From contig KV748177.1 of NCBI GenBank assembly GCA_001692895.1, forward strand, positions 434,001 through 498,000: a stretch of 64,000 nucleotides of DNA, given 5' to 3'. Below the pieces are notes generated by a model, which worked only from the letters and a program-made list of their open reading frames with translations, did not search any database and was not told the origin of the DNA. This stretch comes from Cenococcum geophilum 1.58 (Eukaryota > Ascomycota > Dothideomycetes > Gloniales > Gloniaceae). This document shows, one piece after another, positions 51,990 to 62,659 of the stretch (positions within the stretch are counted from its first letter, which is position 1; every line of letters begins with the position of its first letter). A program made the position numbers and the translations under genes.

Positions 51990-54900
51990 CCGGCGACTCG
52001 CCTTCTACCTGCCTTTAAGTCTACATATTAAGCCAACTAGCCGCGCTTTACGGACAATCTTACTCCACCCCTTCTTTCCTTATCCTTTTACCCTTATTCT
52101 TTTACCAGTCCTCTAGGCTTTAAAAGGGCTGGTATCTACTTATATCCTTTACATCCATTACCTTTACTGCCTAAAACTAGGGTAAAACACCTAACTATAC
52201 CAGCCATTTTGCTGCTGCTTAGGCGCTTTCTTTATTATTTAAAACATCCTAAAGGCGTTTAGAGGCGCATTTTGCTATAAAGTCCGCCCTTTAGTAGTGT
52301 GGACACTGGAGTAGTATATAGTGGACTGTCTGCCTTATCTAGCCATATTCGCATCATGGGAGAACTGCCGGTACACTAACGGATGTAAGCCATACATTAA
52401 GCCCTATTACCTCTATGCGAAGGAGAAATAGTGCTATAGCCTCTGCTTTTGTTAGGCCTTTATATAATAGGATTATAGGTTTCCCCCATAGGGTCTTCCA
52501 CGTAGTTTCTGTATGGTTTTTGGCCTTTACCTACCACCGTTATTGCCATTCTAAATCTGCCTATTTCGCGATAAAGGTGGTTACCTGCCTTTGGTGCTAG
52601 TAACCTCCTATACAGTAGCGGCGCTCTACCTACGCTCTGCCGGTGTTCCGCTGGCCACGCTTATGGGGGTTTATTACAGCTTCCCGCTCTATATAGTCCT
52701 TCTAGTGCGCAAGGAAGCCTTATATCTTATTTTTACAGTCCTTTACATATTCCCTAAGCGCTTCTAATAGTACTAGTAGCCGTTTTATTTTTTGCTGGCG
52801 CTTTACTAATATATTCTAGATACCGTTAAGTACCTCTACTAATTCCTTTTCTACCCTATTAGAGGCCGTCTTAGCGGCTCTTTAAAGGGCTATTGTTTTA
52901 ATATAGAGTTAGATTAGGGGAATAGCCGCTTCCTTCTCTATTATAGCTATTAGTATTTGCCGGTATGCCCCTATAACCCTACGGAGATACTAGTTCTGGA
53001 CTTTCTATAGTAGTTTAAGCAAGCTTTTCGCTAGCGTTCCGCCGTCGTCCCGTACTCCCCACACTTGGGCGCTATATAGCATTGCTAGTCGGACGGTGGC
53101 TGTATATAGGAGGCGTAAGCGGCGCATTAATGGGCCCTATATAGACGCGGTAATCCTTAACATCGCTTTAAAGGCTACTAAGCCCTTACTCGCGGCCTTT
53201 TTAACCTATTCTTTCTATTAGAGCTTAGGGTCTACCTAAATCCCTAGGACTCGCATGCTGGTTTTCTAGGGGGCTGTCTTGTAGCCAGTAATACGCACGG
53301 TAGACGCAAGGTCTGCGGTAGCGTGGCGCCGTTGCCTTATAAAGTGCATAAGCTAGTACTTCTTAGGGGCGAACGCCGCCCCGTGTTAATTTGCCTATAT
53401 AGCGCAGTAGTTGTGGGCGGCCTCTAATTGTCAACAGTTCTCTGCCGCGGAGTCCCCCTAGGTAATAAGGTTTATATTATCTATAAAGTTAAACCCTAGC
53501 GTGCCGCTGTTGGGGCGCTAGAATTCCTCTAATAGCTCTAATATAAAAAAGAGAAATAAGATTGGTAATAAGGGTGACCCCTAGGGGATGCCTGTCTGTG
53601 TTTAGATCTAGTTGCTCTTATATTCTATAAACTTAATATAGGTTTTACGTGCTGTTAGGAAGCTATATATAAAGTCTATAAGCCACTTTAGAAAGCCTTT
53701 TTTTTTAAAATATAGAGGAGCCTTTTATAGGAGACGTTGTTGAATACCCCTACTAAGTCTAGGCTTAGCATTAATACCACATACCCGCGGCGCGTTTGCC
53801 ACGCTATCTGTATATAAGAGCTAAGCAGTCCTACCGCTAATAGTGTGGATTGTTTACGCCTTGCTCCCAACTAGTTCTAAGGGAGTAGCCTATGCTCCTC
53901 CGCAGCCTTAGATATAATATTAGCTACGTGCTTTTCTAGGACTTTTATTAGCGTGTTTTTAAGGGTAATTAGTCTATAGCTGCCTAGGAGAGAGTAGTCT
54001 TTCTTTCCTTTTTTACGTAACACTATAGTTATAGATTCTTTAAGGCTTTCTGGTATTATTCCGCTGGTAAAGTAATAACTAGCTACTTCTGCTAAATCTT
54101 TTATAATAACTAGGGTAACTACTTTAAGGACCTCGTTTAGTATGCTATCTAGCCCTAGGGCTTTTCCATTTAGAAGACTCCTAATAAGCTTACTAATTTC
54201 TTCTATTAAGATGGTGGGGCTAATATTAAGCACATTTTGTTCCCTTATTGTCTCCATATCGCTAAGGTCTACTATTCCAGTTTTAGGAAAGAACTTAGCT
54301 ACAAGGATATCAGCCTTTATAATATTATTGTCTATTAAGGGATCCTTAGTAGACCTCCTAAGGTCTAGTAGATAGGGGTCCGCCTTTACTACGCTTACTT
54401 TTCTGCTCTATTTTAATAGAGTCCAAAGTCCCTTATTATATAGTTTTAACTAGTCTTTAGTAAGTTTATAAATAAAGCGTCTTTAGTTATTACAACTAAC
54501 TCTCCTAGTCTCTTTTTACAGTTAGTTGTTTAATGCTAAATATCTTTAGTGGTCCTTGGGGTTGTTATAAGCTTAGAGCTATCGTCGCGCCTATTGGGCG
54601 CCGGCGTGGAGCTATATGGCCTATGGCAACTATTCTTAACGGGCCTGCCAGCTAGGCTGTGCTTATAGGCAGTATTCTTTAAGTGCTTACTTAATCCCTT
54701 CCTAAAGGGCTTAAAAGGGGTCTTTAGATATAGTCCAGTTAAGCTCCTAGATGCTTTGGAGAAAGCCCTATAAGTTTAGCTTCTTAAGGGCGAGGCGCTG
54801 GCGTTCCGCTAGCGGATAGCTAGCGTTATTAATTTGGATACGGATCGGTATATGGTCTCTTATAAGGGCCTATTCCTTAACTATACTATAGAAGTTAACT

Positions 54901-55500
54901 TTTTTATATAGATCTGGTAATATAAATATAAGGTCTATTACACTCTCCTATTGCCCTCTTTTCTATATAGGCTCTCCTTTTAGTATGGCGAGTACTAGGC
55001 CTCTAGCATTAGTTTTGGCCAAAAGGCATTCCGCCTGCTCTTCGCTGGCTATATACTTTCCGCCCTATATTGGGTAGTAGGCGTTAAAGTCACCTAAGAG
55101 TATAATTTCTCCCTTAGCTTCCTTAATAGCTATTTTAACCTTAGGCCATGCCCTAATTTAAGGGCCATCTTCGCGCGGGTTATAGATATTAATAATTGTG
55201 GCCTCTAGCCCCTTTAGGCGTACCTAGAGGGCTACGGTAAAGGGGCCGTACTATCTACGCTTCTAATGCGCGGCGTTAATATTCTGGCTGATTATAAAGC
55301 AGACCTTTATTATAGGGAGAGCGTTATATATAAGTATAAATCCCCTAGGGCAGTATGTCGATTTGGTATATCTATTATATACCGGCTCCTAAATTATAAG
55401 GACCTAGTAGTCCGCCGGTGTGACGCTGTTAAAGAAAGGGCGACACGCCCCTTGGTTTGCATTTCCGCAGTTATACTAAATAATTATACACTTACTTATT
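51990..55500 (-). pseudogene. LINE copy B ORF2 (endonuclease, reverse transcriptase, RNase H)
   Basis: The polyprotein that nicks the target and copies the RNA. The endonuclease is at about 55480-54780 (GDFNAYYPI at about 55074-55100, VIDLIFILP, then a DHIPI-like block). The reverse transcriptase is at about 54260-53300, including NGKALGLDSILNEVLKVV, the GSYRLITLKNTLIKVLEKH block, MLSLDLVGVFNNVS, GIPQG-type sequence near 53590, and FIDN at 53476-53487, where the active FxDD box is expected. RNase H and a Cys-rich end follow at about 52750-51990. In-frame stops and changed active-site residues show it is dead. Open pieces are 54257-53877 and 53870-53688. The call rests on domain order and motifs. 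Confidence 0.85.
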
Positions 55501-55519
55501 TAAAGTAGGTATGGGCTCA

Positions 55520-56930
55520 TCTATATCTATATCCTATTCCTCTTCATTTTTACTATTAACTATTATTACTCTATTGGCGTAAAGCCGGAGCCTTAATTAT
55601 AATCTGTCTCTGCTTACTATTTTAATAAAAGATAGTTTACCTGGTCCCCATTTAAGTAGTTATTTTTAGATCCCTAAGTAAAACATTTCTTATCCTTTTT
55701 TCTTATTAGTGCTAATTATAAGGTTTTCTAGTATTAAGGGTTGGTATATTATTTCTGCGGCTTCTTATATGCGGAGCGACTGCGTTAAGAGGGCTATTCT
55801 CTTTATTTAGATACCTTTAAGGTAGCTTTAAAAGGTCCTATACTCTTTTCTTTACTATGCTTTATAGGCTTTACCGTAGTTAGTACAGAATACCCTTTCC
55901 TTAAGGCAATCTGTGGTGTTATATAGTCCCGCACATTACCTATATTTTATTTGCTTTCCGCATACGCTTTATATATACCCCCATTAATTACAGCGGTAGT
56001 ATTACTTTATAATTACGCTATTCTTAAATAGCCTAGTCTTAAAAAGCTAGGATTTAATAACTATCCTACTTTTTATAATCTTTTGCTAAATTGCTTAGGT
56101 TAGGACGCTAATTATAATTATTCCCCTAGTCTTCTTAGGTTCTCTCTAGGCGCTACTAGAGTTTGCCTAGCGTTTCGCCTACGCTTTAGGGTCGTATAGC
56201 CATTAAATCTAGCTAATAGCTATCCCAGGCATAAGATACTTTATGGCTTTATAAATAGATTAAATTAATTCTAAATTGTTTGCGTTCCTTTTGCTATTAA
56301 TTAAAGTCTTAAGCGGGACTCCCGGTACTTCTAGGAGATAATCTTTCCTTAGTATCCTAAGTCCTGGCGCGTCTGGCCCGTTTAGGATTTAGTCCTTTAT
56401 TATTTAGGAGGGGATATAGACGTCTACGTCCCTACTATTAAGGGTACGTACGGCGTATACGCTTAGTATTATTCTCTAAATAGTCTTAAGAAGCTCCCCT
56501 AGTTTGTGGCCCTGGGGCTCCTTAAGCCAGACGCGTACACTCGCTCTCTATAGTGCCGCAACTACGTTTACCATGCGGGCCGCCTGCGCAGCGACGGCTG
56601 CCTAGGTTTAGACCTGTACTGGGGGAACTCCTAGGCCTAGGGGTCCTCCTTTACGCGTTTCTTTTTGGATTTTCTTAATACCAGCTTTAATTCGGTTAAG
56701 CTAGGCCTTAGTTTTTTATTCTTAGGTTGTTTAGGGGACTGGACGCGTTAAGAGGGCTTTAATGTGCTATATTGCCTCTTAGACCGAGGCAAGTATCTAG
56801 TACTATAGAGTTTCTTCCTCCTCTTTTATAAGATCGTCTTTAATTTATTTAAGTGTTTCCTTTAGTTTTTACTATTGCTGACAGCTGTCCTTATCGCGTT
56901 ATTGCCCACCTAGTTCGTGGTTTGGCTCCC
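55520..56930 (-). pseudogene. LINE copy B ORF1 (zinc-knuckle RNA-binding protein)
   Basis: The Tad1-type ORF1 product coats LINE RNA in a ribonucleoprotein. Near 56010-55870 the minus strand reads a chain of knuckles: CGKQIKYR, CAGLYNTTDCLKERVFC and NYGKAYKA. These fit the CCHC series of the family, with several Cys changed to Tyr or Arg as RIP would do. The N-terminal part, from about 56930, is rich in Gln-stop replacements and not clearly readable. The start is not fixed, because the 5' region around 57000 is split by the hAT-type element. Confidence 0.65.
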
Positions 56931-56968
56931 GCGTGTCGCGACTCTTACGACTCCGGCGGGGAGCCTGC

Positions 56969-57626
56969 CAGGCTTGTTATTCAATCACCCAGGTTTCAAT
57001 ATTGAATTGAATTGAATGCCAAGTCTCAATCAATTCAATCAACTGAGAGCTCGCTGGCTTGGCAACTCAATTAATATAGAGGTTCTAGTTGAATTGAATT
57101 GATTGATAAATATTGAATCTTTTAATATTATATAGAAATATGCTGAACATAACATATAATAATGCTTTAAACCTTATTGTTCTTAGACCCCCTTACCAAA
57201 AAAGGGTTACCCGAGCACCACCCGTTGTTTACACTATCACATTATCGCCGGGATCTTGACAGGTAAGAAAAGTTTTATAACTAGATTTGCCCACCAACAA
57301 TATCAATTCTATTACCACTATGAACAGGGGGTACACAACAGGATAGTAACTCAACACTATGCCAAGACTCGCGATAGACCTATATTAACGGCAGGAGCGA
57401 CGGAAACGACGGTAGAAAGCGATTCGGGCGCCGCCAGGTAGGCCCCCCTGCATCAACACTATGCCGAGACTCGTGATAATTACTAACTACTACGTAGTTG
57501 CAATTAATTGCAATCGTTTCAATATTGAATCAATCAATTCAATTAACCGAACCTTCTGCTTACAAAGCTTTCAATTCAATCAATTCAAGGCCTCAATTAA
57601 ATTGAATTGATTGAGTAACAAGCCTG
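56969..57626. mobile_element. hAT-type non-autonomous DNA transposon, unmutated
   Basis: Terminal inverted repeats CAGGCTTGTTAYTCAATCA bound 658 bp, and a perfect 8-bp duplication GAGCCTGC (56961-56968, 57627-57634) flanks them. An 8-bp duplication and CAG-type ends point to the hAT superfamily. Subterminal regions are packed with TTGAATTGA/TCAATTCAA motifs in both orientations, likely transposase-binding sites. An internal 25-base direct repeat (CAACACTATGCCRAGACTCG) occurs at about 57353 and 57453. There is no transposase; the 61-codon frame at 57256-57441 is probably chance. CpA is well kept, so the insertion probably post-dates the RIP of its LINE host. Confidence 0.88.
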
Positions 57627-58214
57627 GAGCCTGCGCCCCTCCGTCGTCCCCCATGCTCTAGATGGGGGGCGGCGTGGTTTTATAGGGTTTCTCGGTGTAG
57701 GGAATAGGATTCCGATATCGGGTTGCTTTATTAAGTGGTTTTTGGGCTGGTTTCGCTGCTGTTGCGGCTTTTTAGTGGTTATTATACCATACTTCTATAC
57801 CTCCATAAGGTAAGGCTTAAACTACTTAAGTGCCCTTCCTGTTAAGAATAATCCTACGTAAGCGACTTAATCCATAGGCATTCCGAGTTTAACTCCTTCT
57901 TACGTAACCTTAAAGTATATTTATATAAGGAATCCCTTAAGCTTTAACTTCTCCCTTAAGAATCACTTAATTAAGGGTAACTTAACCTTAGCTACTCCGA
58001 TACCATTAATCCTTTCTTTAAATATCCTATTATTGTCTGTTAATTAATTAACTATTTCCTATAGCTATCTAACAGTAACTAGTTGCGAGTTAGTATCTGC
58101 TATACTAGTGTCATTACTTAATCCTAAGGTAGTCGCCGCTATAGACGCCGTCGTAGCTGCTACTTTTAGTAGTATATTATTTAACTTCTTTTACTATAAC
58201 CTTAGTAGTGAATA

Positions 58215-58633
58215 TATAATAAAGCCTTATAGGAAATATTACGGTAGACTTATTAATGGGCTAGGTATATAGGTATAGAATAGTTAACAACGTAAATATA
58301 ACTAGTGGAGTAGTTACCTAATAGATTAACTCCAATTATATTCTAAGATTTACTATAAAGGAAGAGAACTATCTATAGAGACCCTACGTCCTTAAATATA
58401 TAACTCCTCCCCATAGTAAAGGGTTTAGTACATCGGTACGTTAGTACGTCGGTATATCGCGTTTCTACGTTCCCACGTTCCTACGTTCCGAACTTATAAC
58501 GTAACTAGTTATATAACTCGGCTACCCCTTATCCTATAGCTTAATCGGTTCCAGCGCCTCCCATACTATCTTAACCAACCCATTTATGTCTTTTTTTAGT
58601 AGTCGCATTACTGCCGATATAAGGTCCGTAACA
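58215..58633 (-). repeat. Gypsy-2B 5' LTR (right copy), doubling as empty-site reference
   Basis: The LTR is 419 bp. In the minus orientation it runs TGTTACGG to TTATTATA. It is uninterrupted and therefore shows what the left LTR looked like before Gypsy-2A entered it. An ACGT-rich short-repeat tract lies at about 58427-58489, matching 45098-45159 in the left copy. Confidence 0.94.
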
Positions 58634-60087
58634 CTTATCCTTTATCTCGCTAAGAGAATCTTTAAACCTATTAAACCGGCGATCTATACCCCAAACATCT
58701 TTCGCTATATTAGTTACCCGTTTATAAACTATATTAATACGCGTAGAAACAGTAATTATTAAATATACCCTAATAGACCCAGTACTAGCGGAAGTAGTAA
58801 TAGTAATAGTAGTACCTGGCGTACTAGTAATTGGCAAAAGAGTTAGAGGAGCAGTAGTAGAGTAGGTACCTCTACGGCTGTGCGTACTACTATAAGTAGG
58901 AGTTTTAATGGCGGGGGAGGTCTTAGTAGGGGGAGGCGTAGTAGTATAGGCGGGGATAGTGCGAGAACGAAGCTATGCGGATATTAGTAATATCTATATT
59001 ATTAATACGCGGATATTATACCTTTTTAGTAGGCGTTTTAGCTAGACTATTAGCAGAAGCTAACTTTATACGTTTTTTACCCTAAGGTATAACCGGCTCT
59101 AGATTTGATAAACCTTCCTATATACGTGTTAGCTGATAGAATAACAGTATACTATTAGTATGTACCTTTCCGCATAACCTACTACCTACACAATATCTTA
59201 AGCACGTACCCCTAAAATGAGGCCTAAAGTTCTTCTTATAAATGTAATATTTATAGCTATACCTATTGTATAGAGCATATAGTGGGTTACGTAGCTTACT
59301 AAAGCTACCCTTAATATTCTAGATGTGTGTTAATATCCACTAGCGACTTTCCTTTATATTCTCCTAAACACTAATTTTTAGAGTGTACTATTTATTCTCT
59401 AGCGGCACTTAGATAAAAAGGCGCTTTTTTATATTTATAGTACTATAAAGATTATAAGGGCTGCGGAGATTGCGAGGGCTGCGGAGATTATAAGAGTTGG
59501 CGTTATTAAGATCTTTATCTTTGCCGCTGTCTAAAGGTTCGCTATCTAAAAAAACCTTATAAATATTTAGGTTACTATAAGAGGTAAATTAGTAGATAAG
59601 ATATTAAAACGGTATAACTAATATATATAATTTAATAGCTATCTTAGCCTTTTTAGCCTACTTTTTAAAAAAAAAAAAGATAAACAAGCCTTATCTAGTC
59701 TTCTTTTAAAAGCATTAGGTAGCGGTAATAGAGAGGTAAACAGCGAACAAGCGGACGGCAAAGTGGTTTATAGCAAAGATATAGGTAACGGAAAGGCAGG
59801 CAGCGAAAAGGTGCACAGATTTTTAGCGGATTTCGTCCTATTTATATTTTTATTATCTACTAAATCCTATAAAGAGCGCTTTAGTATATATTTTCTAAAA
59901 TCATATTAGCTATAGGCACAATTTAGTATTAGAAAGCTTACTCTTTAGAAATAGAGTCTAAAGGCTTAGTAAGAGCAGCTATAGCGCGCTTAATATTATC
60001 CTTATTCATTTCGCGTATATTAAGTTTCTTAACTACCTAGCTGCTATTATTCGCATTAATATTATTTACAGGTGTAAATAAAGGCAT
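58634..60087 (-). pseudogene. Family R protein fossil, copy R1 (Cys/His-rich, unknown function)
   Basis: A minus-strand frame opens at a candidate ATG (60087-60085; MPLFTPVNNINANNSS). It can be followed without frameshift, through TAG/TAA stops only, to the Gypsy-2B junction at 58634, and its end lies at 30777-30660. A segment near 59250-59190 reads HFRGTCLRYCVGSRLCGKVH, spacing H-x4-C-x3-C-x5-C-x3-H, a possible zinc site. About 58870-58640 holds a Ser/Thr-rich stretch, then an amphipathic helical run (INIVYKRVTNIAKDVWGIDR, FKDSLSEIKDK) that looks like a coiled coil. The original product would be about 520 residues. I do not recognise it. Confidence 0.55.
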
Positions 60088-60341
60088 TATAGATAGTAGA
60101 ATGCTAAGGGATAGTAGATAAAATAATAATGATAAAGTTTGCGGTGCGGTGCTGTAAGGTAGAAGGTTAGTAGAGGAAGAAAAGGTACGGAGGTTAATTA
60201 AAGGTAAATATTTACGCTACTAATTTTATTAAATTAGCTTACTAACAAATAATTGCTACTATAGTGACTTACCTTAGTAATTATTAACAGTGCGGATATA
60301 TAAATATCTTTATCTTAGCTTATATGGATATCTTTATCTTA
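58634..60341. repeat. Repeat family R, copy R1, right half
   Basis: Continues copy R1 after the Gypsy-2B insertion. It aligns with 62780-64000 (R2), where the corresponding sequence is uninterrupted. It ends in the 24-base TATCTTAGCTTATAYGGATATC repeat, truncated here, into which LINE copy A2 inserted. Confidence 0.8.
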
Positions 60342-62497
60342 ATAGGGAAAAGCCTTCACCACACATGCAACCTTACCAAAAGGTAGCGCCACACTCCAAA
60401 ACTTACGCATACCCATCTTACTATCAAAAACAATCGATTTTCTAACTTTTAAGACCTAATTCCTACTGCCTAGCAAGCTAAAGGTGGATTTATTTGTCGT
60501 TTTACCCCCTTTCTCCCAACAGAAAAATTTCTCTAAGGGTGGCCCTAGCTTATAAGTAAGGCACGGACAGGAACACCAAAACTACTACTACTACCACCAA
60601 TACCACTAATACCAAAACTACAAAATAGGGGCTAGTTTCCCTACTACCTCTTAGCCTAATCTCCCCAGAAATCTTCTAGTAGGATTAGTAAGGAGAAAGG
60701 GTATAAGGATAGTAAAAACTAGGAAAACCCCCCTATAAGAGACACAATGCCAAGGCCCGGTAGGCCTAAAAAGAAACTTCCTATAGAAATAAGTGATAAT
60801 AAGTCTATATCTACATTTACTTTTTCTAGCCCTTCTCCTTCTCCTAGCCTATTTGGGACAGGAGAAAAAAGAGGACATCCTTAGTTTTCTACTAAAAAAG
60901 AAAACCAAAAACCTATAAAAAAGATAACCAAACTAATAACTTTTACGGCTGGTATACCTAGTATATCTTTCTCTCCCCTTTCTCCAGAACAACACCTATA
61001 AAAGGCCCTAGATAGCCTAACCCAGGCCTATAAAGGGCTAGAAGAAAAAGAAGAAGAAGATAAAAAGGAACAAGTTAAATAGCTAGAGGACTATACACGT
61101 AGTATCCTAGTAGGAGAAAATCTCTTTATAAAAGGAAAAGAAAAGACAAAAGAAGTCCTAAAAGGACTAGTTAAAGAAGTAAGAGCTCTCTATAAGGAGG
61201 TAGCCCCTACTAAAGAAACCTACGCAGAGAGGCTAAAAAAGGACCTCCCTACTTCGTCCTCTTTACCCTCTTCATCACTACCATTTCCTACTCCTTCTAC
61301 TTCTACTAGAAGTAAGAAAAAGCAGCTATAAGAAAGAAAGCTAGTCCTAATTACAGACCAAAAGGACTAACCTTTAGATACCTTCTCTATACGAAATAAA
61401 GTCAATCAACTATTTGCATTAAAACTGCAAGTAGAAAAACCGGTTTTAGCATCTATAACTAGAACTAAAGGAAAACAAAATATTCTCCTTACGACTACGG
61501 AAGAGTATAATGCAGATTTCCTAGTCAAATATAAGGAAATCTAGCATAATTGCTTTACCTTTTAAAGAGAACAAAAACTAGAACTATGGGTTTAAATTAT
61601 AGCCNATGGGGTTCCTACCCTACCTTTCTTAGGAGAAGGAGGCTCTAAGCTTNTAAAAGAAGAAATNNAGACTTTTAATCCTATAAGGATACAAGGACTA
61701 CCTAAATGGATCTTATTTAGTGTAAAAAGACACGATTTATAGACTAGATTTGGCTCTATAGTTTTTACTATAAAGAACGAAGAAAAAAGACAAGAAATCC
61801 TTAAGCAAAAAGAGATATTAATTGCAGGTACAGCTACTAAGGTAGTAAAATACCTCAAAGTCTCTCCTACTACGCAGTGTAATAGCTGCCAAAAATTTGG
61901 CCATATAGGAGACAGATGCTCTACTAGGGCCTGTAGATATTATGCGGCTGCACATCTATCTAAAGACCACTGCTGTCCTACCTGCTTAATAAGCGGCAGG
62001 CCTTGTAAGCACACCACCCCTCTTTGCATTAATTGTAAAGAAAAATACTTTGCTAATAGTAAAGACTGTAAGAATCTTAGAGCAGCTAAACTAGTACATA
62101 GTACTAGTATAGAAGATTCTATAGAAGAATAAAATTAATAGAAGTCTAGAAGGAGGTAACTCCTACTAGGCTTCTGGGTAAAAAGATAGTAGAGAGCAAA
62201 AGGATAAAAATAAATTGCAAAAGGACAGGGACAGGGGTTAGGATTTCTTATAGTTTTTCTTACCATTTTCTAATTCCCTAGTAGTTATAGTATCTTAGTA
62301 TTTTACTAGGAAACTATAAACTCCTAATTTAGGGGTTTATAAACTACTAGGACATAGCTACTAGTATATATTAAGCTGCCTAGAAAGGATTTATGTATAT
62401 AGAACTATAGCGCCATAGCCTAGAGGCTGCATGCGTAGTATTGTACGTAGTATAATACAACGGATATAAAAATAAAAAAATAAAAAAATAAAATTTT
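60342..62497 (+). mobile_element. Tad1-like LINE, internally deleted copy A2
   Basis: This copy keeps a 5' leader (60342-60746), all of ORF1 (60747-62132) and the 3' UTR with A-rich tail (about 62140-62497), but lacks the whole endonuclease, reverse transcriptase and most RNase H. The junction near 62140 joins ORF1 directly to the last codons and 3' UTR seen in copy A1 (30140-30503). A 32-base target duplication flanks it (60310-60341, 62498-62529; two transitions apart). Such a copy could move only with enzymes from a full-length relative. RIP damage is moderate. Undetermined bases lie at 61605-61668. Confidence 0.88.
60747..62132 (+). pseudogene. LINE copy A2 ORF1 (zinc-knuckle protein)
   Basis: The ATG at 60747 and the TAA at 62130-62132 are in one frame, 462 codons apart including the stop. 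The N-terminus MPRPGRPKKKLPIEISDN is basic and followed by a Ser/Pro-rich stretch, then a Glu/Lys-rich, probably coiled-coil part (about 61030-61240). The C-terminal third has CNSCQKFGHIGDRCSTRAC (61881-61935), then CCPTCLISGRPCKHTTPLC and CINCKEKYFANSKDC (to about 62080), knuckles of CCHC type. About nine internal stops interrupt the frame, all changeable from Gln or Trp by RIP. The product would bind LINE RNA. The ribosome start context (ACACAATGC) is unremarkable. Confidence 0.82.
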
Positions 62498-62659
62498 TTA
62501 TCTTAGCTTATACGGATATCTTTATTTTAGTTTATACGGATATTATAATATTAAATATATCTATTAAATATAAGGTAGAGACTTAATTTTTATATACATA
62601 ATAGCAAAGAGGTAAGAGCTACTATTTTAATACTCTAAACCCGTAATAATAGTTAACCT

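Larger units (their letters stand above)
51847..57772 (-). mobile_element. Tad1-like LINE, full-length outline, copy B
   Basis: A minus-strand non-LTR retrotransposon with both ORF regions. It is flanked by a perfect 12-bp target duplication, TAGTGGTTATTA (51835-51846 and 57773-57784), in the gag region of Gypsy-2B. The 5' end is at 57772 and the 3' end is AT-rich at 51847. Without the hAT-type insertion at 56969-57626 and its duplication, the LINE is 5,260 bp. It carries ORF1 with zinc knuckles, then ORF2 with endonuclease, reverse transcriptase and RNase H, the arrangement of the Tad1 group of Pezizomycotina. RIP damage is clear but lighter than in the gypsy elements: the longest open stretch in the window, 126 codons (54257-53877), lies in its reverse transcriptase. 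Confidence 0.92.
30778..58633 (-). mobile_element. Ty3/gypsy chromovirus Gypsy-2B, complete outline, split by nested insertions
   Basis: A minus-strand chromovirus whose right LTR is 58215-58633. Its left LTR is 30778-30910 plus 45018-45303 (133 + 286 = 419 bp, equal to the intact LTR). The CTTAT target duplication flanks it. Gypsy-2A interrupts the left LTR, and a Tad1-like LINE interrupts the gag region. Remaining internal parts on the minus strand: gag about 58200-57785 and 51834-50000, protease about 49300, reverse transcriptase about 48750-48270, RNase H about 47950-47600, integrase about 47150-46380, chromodomain about 46200-46050. A purine tract sits next to the left LTR (45304-45325). 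Without the nested DNA the element is 7,811 bp. It is broken by many dozens of RIP-type changes. It is older than its passengers. Confidence 0.92.

Noticed and set aside
54142-54375. 77-codon open frame on the plus strand
   Set aside because: It is antisense to the LINE reverse transcriptase domain, which is clear on the minus strand.
57256-57441. 61-codon open frame in the hAT-type element
   Set aside because: Short, no motif, and located between subterminal repeats; more likely chance openness in unmutated DNA.
58571-58837. 88-codon open frame on the minus strand
   Set aside because: It crosses the junction between family R and the Gypsy-2B LTR. Its first part is the R fossil, and the rest is LTR sequence joined by chance.
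61592-61858. 88-codon open frame on the minus strand
   Set aside because: It is the antisense shadow of LINE ORF1, whose plus-strand frame has zinc knuckles.
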